From positions 1-64,000 of the forward strand of contig JAEUHG010000048.1 of the NCBI GenBank assembly GCA_016795425.1: a DNA stretch of 64,000 nt. Direction: 5' to 3'. The number at the start of each line of letters is the position of its first letter. The stretch's first letter is position 1. The position numbers and the translations under genes were made by a program. This document shows positions 37,481-45,795 of this stretch, piece after piece. The DNA is from Verrucomicrobiales bacterium. Lineage in GTDB: Bacteria > Verrucomicrobiota > Verrucomicrobiia > Limisphaerales > CAIMTB01. The notes beneath the pieces were generated by a model, which worked only from the letters and a program-made list of their open reading frames with translations, was not told the origin of the DNA and searched no databases.

Positions 37481-39516
37481 ATCACGACGCCACATGGGAG
37501 AGCGAGAACAGCCGCGAACTGGCGGCGGCGTTGGCATGGATACGCGCGCGGTTGCATCGTCTCGCGCAGGATCACTCCGACCCAGCATCAATCGGGTCAC
37601 CCGCGTCCCCGACTGCCTTGCCAGGCCAATGCCCCGCGTGGCCGCGGGCCTTGTTGGAACTGGGAGAGCGCCTGGAACTGACGGAGTTCGACCGGGAGAT
37701 CGTGCTGCTGGGCGCCGCCATGGAGTTTGACGTTCGACTGCCCGAGTTGTGCGCGCGGGCGCAGCGCGATCCGCTCAAGCCCTATCCCACGTTCGCGCTG
37801 GCGATGGTGCTCTTCGAGAATCCGACCTGGGATGCGCTCGCGCCCAACGGACGATTGCGATACTGGCGCCTGATCGAGGTCGATCGGCAGGGCACCACGC
37901 CCCTGACCTCAAGTCCGCTGCGTCTCGACGAACGGGTGGTGCACTTCCTGAAGGGGCTGAACGAACTCGACGAGCGCTTGCAGGCGGTTTCCTTGCCGCT
38001 CGCCGGCGGCGGGCAGTTGTCGGATTCGCAACGCGAGGTGGCCGAGTCCGTGGTGCGATCCTGGCGGGCCCACCCGGGGGACGACGCCCTGCCGGTGACT
38101 CAACTCCTCGGACCGGACGACGCGAGCAAACAGTGGGTGGCGGCGCATGCCGCCGCTGCGGTCGGACGCGCCCTGCTCCGGGTGAAGAGCGACACATTGC
38201 CGGCGGCCCCGAACGATTTGGAGGCGCTTCGCCGGCTTTGGGACCGCGAGTGCCGGTTGCTCCCCCTGGCGCTGTACCTCGAGGTTGGTGATTCGGACGC
38301 CTCCAACAGCGAGCGGTTGGGTGTGGTCCAGCGATTCCTGGCGCGCGCCGATGGATTGATCCTGGCAGCCACCCGCGACGTGCTGCCTCCGTTGGATCGT
38401 CCTTTTCTCGCCTTCGACGTCGAGCGTCCGCATTTGTCGGAGCAACATCGTGCCTGGGTGGTGGCGCTGGGGCTGGAAACGGGCGACGGGGCTTCCGCCC
38501 TGTCCGGGCAATTCATTCTGAACCTGCCCCAGATCCGGTCGCTTGGGGCGCGGGCGCGCGCCGCGGCCGGAACCGACTCCGACGCCTTGGGGCGGGCCGC
38601 CTGGTCGCTCTGTGTGCAAACCGAGCGCGGGCGGTTGGGTGCGCTGGCGCCGACCGTCGAAGCGAAGGCGACGTGGGCCGACCTGGTCTTGCCGACGGAC
38701 ACCCTCCAACTCCTCCGGCAGATCGCGGCTCACGTGCGGCGTCGGGCGCGGGTTTATGGCGAGTGGGGCTTTGACCGCGTCATGAACCGCGGATTGGGCA
38801 TCGCGGCGCTGTTCGCGGGCGAGAGTGGCACGGGCAAGACGATGGCCGCCGAGGTGCTGGCCAACGACCTGGGGCTGAGTCTGCATCGCATCGACCTGTC
38901 GGCGGTGGTGAACAAATACATCGGCGAGACGGAGAAGAACCTGCGACGACTCTTCGACGCGGCCGAGGGCAGCGGATCGATTCTTTTTTTCGATGAGGCC
39001 GATGCCCTGTTCGGCAAACGCAGCGAGGTGAAGGATTCGCACGATCGCTACGCCAACATCGAGATCAACTACCTGCTGCAACGCATCGAGGCCTATCGCG
39101 GTCTGGCGATTCTTGCCACCAACATGCGCAGCGCCCTGGACTCGGCGTTTCTTCGTCGGCTGCGCTTCGTGGTGAACTTCCCGTTTCCCGACGCCGCGCA
39201 CCGTCGTGAATTGTGGCGACGCGCCTTTCCCAAGGCCGATGCGGCATCAGGCCGCGCCGGGGTGCCGGTGGCCGAATTGGATTACGACCGCTTGTCCCGA
39301 TTCCATTTGGCCGGCGGTCATATCCACAGCATCGCCCTCAACGCGGCATTCATGGCCGCCGACGCCGGCACGGAAGTGAATCTGCCGCTCGTGCTGGATG
39401 CGGTTCGCTGCGAATTGGTGAAACTCGAACGGCCGGTGAATCCGGCGGAGTTCAAGACCGGTTCCATCAACGGTGCGTCGCACCCGACGCTCTTGGACGG
39501 ATCACCCCGCGCATGA
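37477..39516 (+). CDS. eCIS AAA+ ATPase (Afp15/Pvc15-like)
   Basis: The 679-residue protein has a single C-terminal AAA+ module. Walker A GESGTGKT is at 448-455, Walker B ILFFDEADALFG near 500, sensor-1 ILATNMRSALDSAF and the Arg-finger region FLRRLRFVVNFPFPDAAHR follow. The N-terminal 420 residues contain a conserved winged-helix-like part (LELTEFDREIVLLGAAMEFD). This is the standard eCIS ATPase, thought to act on DUF4157 cargo or on particle assembly, and is different from ClpV of T6SS. It sits between the terminator and the cargo cluster. Confidence 0.95.
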   Translation: MNHDATWESENSRELAAALAWIRARLHRLAQDHSDPASIGSPASPTALPGQCPAWPRALLELGERLELTEFDREIVLLGAAMEFDVRLPELCARAQRDPLKPYPTFALAMVLFENPTWDALAPNGRLRYWRLIEVDRQGTTPLTSSPLRLDERVVHFLKGLNELDERLQAVSLPLAGGGQLSDSQREVAESVVRSWRAHPGDDALPVTQLLGPDDASKQWVAAHAAAAVGRALLRVKSDTLPAAPNDLEALRRLWDRECRLLPLALYLEVGDSDASNSERLGVVQRFLARADGLILAATRDVLPPLDRPFLAFDVERPHLSEQHRAWVVALGLETGDGASALSGQFILNLPQIRSLGARARAAAGTDSDALGRAAWSLCVQTERGRLGALAPTVEAKATWADLVLPTDTLQLLRQIAAHVRRRARVYGEWGFDRVMNRGLGIAALFAGESGTGKTMAAEVLANDLGLSLHRIDLSAVVNKYIGETEKNLRRLFDAAEGSGSILFFDEADALFGKRSEVKDSHDRYANIEINYLLQRIEAYRGLAILATNMRSALDSAFLRRLRFVVNFPFPDAAHRRELWRRAFPKADAASGRAGVPVAELDYDRLSRFHLAGGHIHSIALNAAFMAADAGTEVNLPLVLDAVRCELVKLERPVNPAEFKTGSINGASHPTLLDGSPRA

Positions 39517-39893
39517 ACCCGAAGATGCCAAATGCCGCCACAGCCCCGATGTCCGTCCGACTTCACATCGAGCGGTTGGTTCTCGACGGCGTCCCCGGCG
39601 ATGCCCGGCACCTCGGTCGGTTGCGGGCGGCACTAGAAGTGGAGTTGGGACGCCTGCTTTCCGCCCATGCCGCAGGCGGGCTCTCCAGTGGCACCCTTCA
39701 TCTCGCGAGCGTCGACGCGCCTGAGGTTCGTTGGTCGGCCAACGCCGATCCGACGGACTCCGGGCGCCAGTTGGCTCAAGCGATTTTTGCCGGTGTGAGT
39801 TCGACGCTGCGACCCGTCGAAGACAGGCGAACGTTGGGAACGACCGCGCCAGTCCCGAGCGGTGGTTCTTCCATGCCGCGAACTCAGAGTTGA
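39513..39893 (+). CDS. Small eCIS-associated protein of unknown function
   Basis: The 126-residue protein starts at an ATG that overlaps the ATPase stop (ATGA). SVRLHIERLVLDGVPGDARH and LGRLRAALEVELGRLL begin it, and QLAQAIFAGV ends the ordered part. This pattern of a beta strand 'v.l.IerlvLdG' followed by helices is seen in small proteins next to DUF4157 genes in other eCIS loci, but no named family is recalled with confidence. A role as adaptor or chaperone for the DUF4157 proteins immediately downstream is inferred from position only. Confidence 0.7.
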   Translation: MNPKMPNAATAPMSVRLHIERLVLDGVPGDARHLGRLRAALEVELGRLLSAHAAGGLSSGTLHLASVDAPEVRWSANADPTDSGRQLAQAIFAGVSSTLRPVEDRRTLGTTAPVPSGGSSMPRTQS

Positions 39894-39896
39894 CCG

Positions 39897-42692
39897 ATGA
39901 ATCGTTTTGCCCCAGCGACGAAGACGGCGACCGAGGCCAAGGTCACCGGGGTGCTGTCGGCTTCTCGTTCGCTGCAACGCACGTGCGCGTGCGGTGGAAA
40001 AGTCGGGCCGACCGGTGAATGCGATGCCTGCCGTCGGAAACGTCTGGCGATGCAGCGGAAACCGGCGTTGCCGATCGGTGCGGTGAACGATCCCCTGGAG
40101 CGCGAGGCGGATCGCATGGCGGAAGCCGTGGTGCGTGGCGCGGCGGTGGGCGCGGTGGCGTCGGGTCCGTCGTCGCGTCTGCAACGTGAACCCGACGACG
40201 AGCCCAGGACAGGGACGCTGGGATTCGATCTCGGGCCGGCGTTGTCGCGTGGAACATTGCCGGGTCGCCGATCGAGCGCTCCCCAGCTGCGGCCTGTCGG
40301 ACCGACTGTCGTTGAAGGTTTCCGAGTCACCGGCGCTCATTGTGGGTGTGCCCCGGTGCTCGAGGCCGACATTCGTTGGAACGAGACGGTCATGGACGCC
40401 TATCGCGGGTGTGACCGGCCCAGCCTGACTTCGGCCCAAGATCTGGAGGCGTGCGTGCGCCCCCGGCTTCCCGCGGCCCGGCGACGCGTGCCGGCCGCCG
40501 CGACGGCCGACCCGGAAACCAGCACGATCGAGTGGGCGTCGCCCGAACGCCGCCGCCAACGTGCTGCCATCCTCGGACAACCCGAGAGCGGTCCCTGCGC
40601 CGACCTGATTACCCGCGCGGTGACTCTGCACGAACAACGTCACTTGCAGCAGTTCGATGATGTCGCGGCGTCCTTGGGTGACGCGTTTCTAGCGGAGTTT
40701 CGGCGGCTGGCAGGGCAGGCGGACCGAATGGACCAGTTGCGACGCCGGTTCCCGAGCGAGACCGCGGAGTACGAACGCCGCCGCATGTTTCAGGTCCCCG
40801 CGTCGACGGCGATTCAGGACGAACTCGAAGCCCACCAGCGGAACATCGATTTCCATCGCGCTGTCCTCGAAGTCCTTTCGCGGATTTGCCAGCCGCCCCA
40901 ACCCACCGCTGAACCTCCGCCCGTCGAACGAAACTACCGGCGGGAGAATCTCTACCAGGGCCGGACGGAAATCCCGGCAGAGCGCGGTGAGGAACAACTT
41001 CAACGGGCGGCCGTTCCCGATGTCACACCGTGCGTTGATGGCGCGGTTGCACCTCCGCTGGTGAATGAGGCGCTGGGTCGTTTGGGACACTCGCTGGATC
41101 CCGCCATTCGAACTCAAATGGAGGCGGGTTTTGGTCACGATTTCAGCCAGGTCCGACTCCACACGGACACCCTGGCGGCGGCCTCGGCCAAGGCGGTGAA
41201 CGCGCGCGCTTACACGGTGGGAAGCGACATCGTTTTTGCCAGCGGCGAATATCGACCCGACACGTTGGACGGGCGGCGACTGCTGGCGCATGAGTTGACT
41301 CACACGCTGCAACAGGCCGGCACGACGCCGGCCTCGCCGAACGGTCCTGCCCTCCAGCGCCAAGCCGGCGGTACGACCGCGGCGCCGGCGTTGCCCCGTT
41401 CCCGCGGGCCCAATCCGGGCGACTGCCTGGAACCCTTGTGCCGGCTGCTGGACGCCGCAGCAGTCCCGCGGAACGCAGCGGAGGCGACGCAGCAAGGCGA
41501 GGCGTGGCGGGACGGCGCTTTGGCTTGTGTGCGCGGGGGCGCCGCCGGATCCAATGCCTCGCATGCCACCGACATCGTGGCGAACGAGGAATCGGAGATC
41601 ATGGCGGAGCATACCGCTCTCGCCAGTGTGCTGGCGGCGAGTCGCGGGTCGGCGGGCCGGCGCGACTACCAACGCCAACTTCGCGACGTGTGCCGGCTCA
41701 AACAGCGCGAGGTCAGCCTCGAGTTCCATTACAACGTGGTCTTCGCCAATCCCCCCGGTGGCACCCGATGGGCGTCCACGCCCGCCGATTGGGATCGAAT
41801 CGAGGGCGCGCTGGCGGAACTGCCGCAGGAGGCAACCTGGGGCAATCCGCGCGTCCTGACCTTCGAACGGGCGGCCTGTCATCCGGATGATGTCGATCCA
41901 ACGTCCGGCGCGTGCACCGGTCGGCGCAGCGGATTTTCGGTGAGCATGACGGGCGGCGAAGCATTTCCCGCCCGCAACGCGGCGCGCATTTACGACGCGG
42001 GGCTGGGGTCGGCGCCATTCAGTCGGTCGCGGTCAATCGGTGTCTCCACCACGGTCCAGACCTTGCGACACGAGGTGGGGCACCTGGTGTTGAACAATCT
42101 CAGCCAGGCGGATCGTGACGCCTTGTTCCGCGACGTGATGGAGTGGCGGATGTTTTCGTGGGATTGGATCACCAGCCGCGATTCGCCGCATGCCAATTGG
42201 CGGGCGCAGCGGACGGAGGCGATGCAGGCCCTGGGGTTGAATGATGACGCTTTCGACGCCTGGCTGGCGGCGCTGGTGCTGGATCGGCCGGTGGCCGTTG
42301 GGTCGTACACCTTCACCAAGAAAGCGCACGCGCCCGGCAGCCGGGCGTTTTATCTGGAGAGCTTTTTGACGGTGCAGATGCCGACCGGTGTGGAGTTCGA
42401 GTATGCCCGCACCAACCAGGGCGAGTACCTGGCGGAACTCTATGCGCTGGCGATTTCGGCGCCGGAATTTCTGCACCGTGTCTTGCCGGAGGGACAAATC
42501 CGCTGGCTCAAACGCGTGGTGTTCCACACGCCGGAGGACATGGCGGCGCTGGCCCGCCAGGCGGCATTGGCGGAGCCGGCGCGGACGCAGTTCATCATGC
42601 AAGGCAGCCGGCTGTTCACTCGCGAACAACTGGATGCGCTGCTGTCGCGTCTCTCGGTGCCGCAATCCACGCCGGGAGCCCAACTCGCTTGA
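39897..42692 (+). CDS. DUF4157 (eCIS core) protein with two further zincin-like segments, candidate cargo 1
   Basis: A 931-residue protein. Near residue 25 is a Cys motif (CACGGKVGPTGECDACRRK) with the 'LEREADRMAEAVV' segment after it, an arrangement common in eCIS DUF4157 proteins. HEQRH is at 245-249, with DELEAHQ about 65 residues later, resembling a metallopeptidase site. DUF4157 proper spans about 397-475 (MEAGFGHDFSQVRLHTD, AYTVGSDIVFASGEY, LLAHELTHTLQQ). The C-terminal part has HEVGH at 725-729 and GEYLAELYALAISAPEFLHR at 842-861, where E843 or E847 could be the third zinc ligand of a gluzincin. DUF4157 is strongly associated with eCIS particles and often precedes toxin domains, so this is a likely effector. 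No signal peptide is seen. Confidence 0.88.
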   Translation: MNRFAPATKTATEAKVTGVLSASRSLQRTCACGGKVGPTGECDACRRKRLAMQRKPALPIGAVNDPLEREADRMAEAVVRGAAVGAVASGPSSRLQREPDDEPRTGTLGFDLGPALSRGTLPGRRSSAPQLRPVGPTVVEGFRVTGAHCGCAPVLEADIRWNETVMDAYRGCDRPSLTSAQDLEACVRPRLPAARRRVPAAATADPETSTIEWASPERRRQRAAILGQPESGPCADLITRAVTLHEQRHLQQFDDVAASLGDAFLAEFRRLAGQADRMDQLRRRFPSETAEYERRRMFQVPASTAIQDELEAHQRNIDFHRAVLEVLSRICQPPQPTAEPPPVERNYRRENLYQGRTEIPAERGEEQLQRAAVPDVTPCVDGAVAPPLVNEALGRLGHSLDPAIRTQMEAGFGHDFSQVRLHTDTLAAASAKAVNARAYTVGSDIVFASGEYRPDTLDGRRLLAHELTHTLQQAGTTPASPNGPALQRQAGGTTAAPALPRSRGPNPGDCLEPLCRLLDAAAVPRNAAEATQQGEAWRDGALACVRGGAAGSNASHATDIVANEESEIMAEHTALASVLAASRGSAGRRDYQRQLRDVCRLKQREVSLEFHYNVVFANPPGGTRWASTPADWDRIEGALAELPQEATWGNPRVLTFERAACHPDDVDPTSGACTGRRSGFSVSMTGGEAFPARNAARIYDAGLGSAPFSRSRSIGVSTTVQTLRHEVGHLVLNNLSQADRDALFRDVMEWRMFSWDWITSRDSPHANWRAQRTEAMQALGLNDDAFDAWLAALVLDRPVAVGSYTFTKKAHAPGSRAFYLESFLTVQMPTGVEFEYARTNQGEYLAELYALAISAPEFLHRVLPEGQIRWLKRVVFHTPEDMAALARQAALAEPARTQFIMQGSRLFTREQLDALLSRLSVPQSTPGAQLA

Positions 42693-42696
42693 AGGC

Positions 42697-45600
42697 ATGA
42701 CACACGCCACCACCATGCTCAATCGGTCCGCGGCCCAATCCCCGCGATCCGACGCGTGCGTGCCGAGGGCGCCTTCGCGCACCATGGTTCCGGTGCTCCA
42801 GCGTCGCTGCGCCTGCGGTGGATCGGCGTCGGCGAACGGCGAATGCGAGGAATGCCGGCGGAAGCGCGAACGATCGCTGCAGCGCTGGCCGGCGTCGACA
42901 GGGGCGGCATCGGGCCGCGACTTCAGCGGCGTACCCAATCAGGGCGCATTGTCCATCGTGTCCAAGGACGATCCGTCGGAGCGCGAAGCCGAACAGATCG
43001 CGGACGCCGTGATGCGGTCGGGTGCGGTCTCTCAACCATCGCGTTTGGGGGCCGGTTCCAAAATCTCTCTGCACCGCCAGCCGACGCCTGACGATCGGCC
43101 CCTGATCAACACCGGAGACTTGTCCAAGGCTCTGAATCGCCCCTTGCCAACGCGGCGAGCTCCGGCCGTCCGTTCCTGCCTTACGGACGATCGTTGTTCG
43201 CAACCGATTCCCGGCTCCTCGTCGGAGTTCGCGGCGCGCGTCGAACGCGCTCAACAAGCCAACGCCACGGCGCGTCATGGCGGTCGACGTCCCCCGCGGC
43301 AGGAGGCTTTTCCCAAGGCGACGGCCTTGTCTGAGTTCTTTTCCCGGGAAGCCCCGAACCTGCTGCAAGGCATCAGCGGGACCTTGGTAAATCCGGATCT
43401 CGCGAACTCCGGTTCGGGTGGTCAAATGGGGGGCTGCGAGCATTTGCGCCCGCGGCCGGAGGACGCCAACGCCACCTGCATCGAGATTCCGGAGCGGCTC
43501 GAGAATCAGGCGCGCGACTACAATCGCGGCACCGTTCCTGAGATCGGGGGCCTGAACCGCAATGAGTGGCGGTTGAACACGCTGCGCATTTTCACTCACG
43601 AAGTGGCCCACCACCGCTTCGACCAGGCCAAGCCCGCCGGGGTCTCGATGGTGGAAGGGGTTGGCGAATTCGAGCTGAACGAGCTCAACGCCATCCTCAG
43701 CGAGATGCCCATTCGGTATGAGATGGCGAGTGCCCGGGCTGCCAAACCGGAGGAGCAACCGGCTCTCTTTCGGCAGTTGGTGCGCGAGCGGATCAACAGT
43801 CCGAACGAGGGCCTGCGCGGCATCCTGACCAAGATGCGCTGCCTCGCCCCGTGCGCGGTCGTGGATCAGAACGTGCGGGTGACGTTCGAGGCTCTGGCCG
43901 CCCAATGGCCGCCCGCGGTTCGGCAACTGGTGCTGAGCGAACTGAATCATCCGGATCACGGTTTGAACTGGCCGGTCGCCCTGCCAACCCCGGGACTGCA
44001 AAAGGCCGCTCCGTCGCCAGGACAACGGGATTCCGGGATGCAACTCGAGTCCGCACCGTTGCAGCGGAGCGCCGATTCCAACACCGCTCTCGCCACGACG
44101 GCGCCACCCATCGTTCACCAGGTGTTGTCGTCGTCCGGTGAAACGATCGAAACCGAGACCCGCACCCTGATGGAACAGCGGTTTGGTCGCGACTTCAGCC
44201 AGGTAAGGATCCATCGAGATGCTCGGGCAGGGGAATCCGCCCGCGCCGTCGATGCCCTGGCTTACACCGTGGGCAGCGACATTGTCCTGGGACCGGGGCA
44301 GTCGATGGGACGCGACCCGGCCTCACGCCGGCTTCTGGCCCATGAATTGGCGCACGTGGTGCAACAGACGGATCCGGCGCCATTGCAGCGGACATCCGAA
44401 AGCGAGAAGGCGACCGTTTCGAACCAGGGACCCATGGCGTTCGTTCCGAATTCCACACCGGACCGGAAGGTGCGCCGGTTGCAGCGCGCGTGGAGTTGGG
44501 GGCGCGCGGCGCTGTGGGGAGCCATTGGGGGAGGATTCGGCGCGCTGATTGGCGGCGTGCTGGGCCTCGGAGCCTTGGTCGGCCTGGGGGTGGGTGCGTT
44601 GGTCGGGGGACTCATCGGCGGCTTCACGGGCAAGCGGCGATCAGGAAACTCCGTGGAAGTCACCGAACCCACCGGCCCCAACGACTGCCGGCTGCAACAT
44701 CATCACAAGATCTTCCCGTCCGCCCAACTCGCGCTGACGTGGTTGGGCCGGGCGGTCGACGGATTGGATCGGTTCCTCGGCGCGCCCGGTTCCCGGGACG
44801 CGCGGGCCGTGGGAGCGGCATTGGATCGGCACTTCCATTCTCGGGAAGCGCCGGTGGTGCGTCACATTCGCGATCGTCTCAACCAGGTGCGCACCGACAT
44901 CAGTGGGCGCAATCCGTTCACTGTGGAGTGTCACGGTGCGTCCGACGTGCAGTGCCAGGCCTTCGACGCCTACGTGCCGGCCGGCAACCCGAACTCGCTC
45001 GTCTTCTGTCCGACCTTTTTCTCCCTGCCGAGCAACGACGACCGCGCCGAGACGATCATTCACGAGATGACGCACACGCTGCTTGGCCGCCCGGCCATCC
45101 AGGACCGGGCCTACCGGCATGAACGGGTGGTTCGTCACCTGACCGTCGAGGAAGCACTCACCAACGCTGACTCGTACGGACTCTTTGCCCAGGAGATCGG
45201 GCAGGGAACGGTGATGGGCGACGCTGTGCCGCCGGACTCGGTCACCTGTCCGCCGGCGTGGCGGCCGATGGTCGACGAAGCGGTGGCTCGGGCCCAACGC
45301 ATCAATGAAAACGCCGCGGTGGTTGTCGCCAACAGCAGTCCCGCGGTGCTCAACGCCTGGACCGATTTGCAGGGCCAATTCCTGGGCGGCACCACGCCCG
45401 CCCACTTGCGGCCGGCGCAGGCCGCCTTTCAGGCGGTGCGCACCCGGATGCGGCGTCCCATCTCGGTGGTGTGCCATCCGGGAGCGGAAGCGCGCTGTCG
45501 GCCCGGCACCACTTTGTTCGTCGATGGCGAGACGCTGCACGTGTGCCCGATGTGGGCTCGATTGCCCGCGCCTCAGGCGCGATTGAATCTGCTCCTTTCC

Positions 45601-45789
45601 AGGGTCTATGAGGCGATGGGCGGGGTGCAAACGTCCTTCAATGCTCAACGCTACGCCCAATTGGCGATCGCTCTGACTGATCGGTTCTATCCGGTGCCGA
45701 CCCGCGCCGCGATTCTCAACCCGCCCGCCCCTGCGCCAGCTGCCGCACCGTTGGCGGCACCCGCTCCGCCCAATGCAGGACAACCTTAG
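42697..45789 (+). CDS. DUF4157 (eCIS core) protein with C-terminal M35-like (aspzincin) domain and glycine-zipper segment, candidate cargo 2
   Basis: A 1030-residue protein from the ATG 4 bp after the previous stop; the frame is open further upstream but overlaps the previous gene. The N-terminus repeats the Cys motif (CACGGSASANGECEECRRK) and SEREAEQIADAVMRSG. HEVAH (301-305) marks a first zincin-like segment. DUF4157 is at about 482-558 (MEQRFGRDFSQVRIHRD, LLAHELAHVVQQ). Residues 604-648 are a Gly/Ala/Leu-rich stretch (GAIGGGFGALIGGVLGLGAL) able to insert in a membrane. The C-terminal domain has HEMTH (789-793) and NADSY (823-827), the zinc and Asp-ligand motifs of M35/deuterolysin-like aspzincins. 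Likely an injected protease with its own membrane segment. Confidence 0.88.
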   Translation: MTHATTMLNRSAAQSPRSDACVPRAPSRTMVPVLQRRCACGGSASANGECEECRRKRERSLQRWPASTGAASGRDFSGVPNQGALSIVSKDDPSEREAEQIADAVMRSGAVSQPSRLGAGSKISLHRQPTPDDRPLINTGDLSKALNRPLPTRRAPAVRSCLTDDRCSQPIPGSSSEFAARVERAQQANATARHGGRRPPRQEAFPKATALSEFFSREAPNLLQGISGTLVNPDLANSGSGGQMGGCEHLRPRPEDANATCIEIPERLENQARDYNRGTVPEIGGLNRNEWRLNTLRIFTHEVAHHRFDQAKPAGVSMVEGVGEFELNELNAILSEMPIRYEMASARAAKPEEQPALFRQLVRERINSPNEGLRGILTKMRCLAPCAVVDQNVRVTFEALAAQWPPAVRQLVLSELNHPDHGLNWPVALPTPGLQKAAPSPGQRDSGMQLESAPLQRSADSNTALATTAPPIVHQVLSSSGETIETETRTLMEQRFGRDFSQVRIHRDARAGESARAVDALAYTVGSDIVLGPGQSMGRDPASRRLLAHELAHVVQQTDPAPLQRTSESEKATVSNQGPMAFVPNSTPDRKVRRLQRAWSWGRAALWGAIGGGFGALIGGVLGLGALVGLGVGALVGGLIGGFTGKRRSGNSVEVTEPTGPNDCRLQHHHKIFPSAQLALTWLGRAVDGLDRFLGAPGSRDARAVGAALDRHFHSREAPVVRHIRDRLNQVRTDISGRNPFTVECHGASDVQCQAFDAYVPAGNPNSLVFCPTFFSLPSNDDRAETIIHEMTHTLLGRPAIQDRAYRHERVVRHLTVEEALTNADSYGLFAQEIGQGTVMGDAVPPDSVTCPPAWRPMVDEAVARAQRINENAAVVVANSSPAVLNAWTDLQGQFLGGTTPAHLRPAQAAFQAVRTRMRRPISVVCHPGAEARCRPGTTLFVDGETLHVCPMWARLPAPQARLNLLLSRVYEAMGGVQTSFNAQRYAQLAIALTDRFYPVPTRAAILNPPAPAPAAAPLAAPAPPNAGQP

Positions 45790-45795
45790 GGATCC

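Noticed and set aside
42388..42696. Start of the second DUF4157 protein at 42388
   Set aside because: It would overlap the first DUF4157 gene by 300 bp with an Arg/Trp-rich out-of-frame translation. The ATG at 42697 fits the operon.
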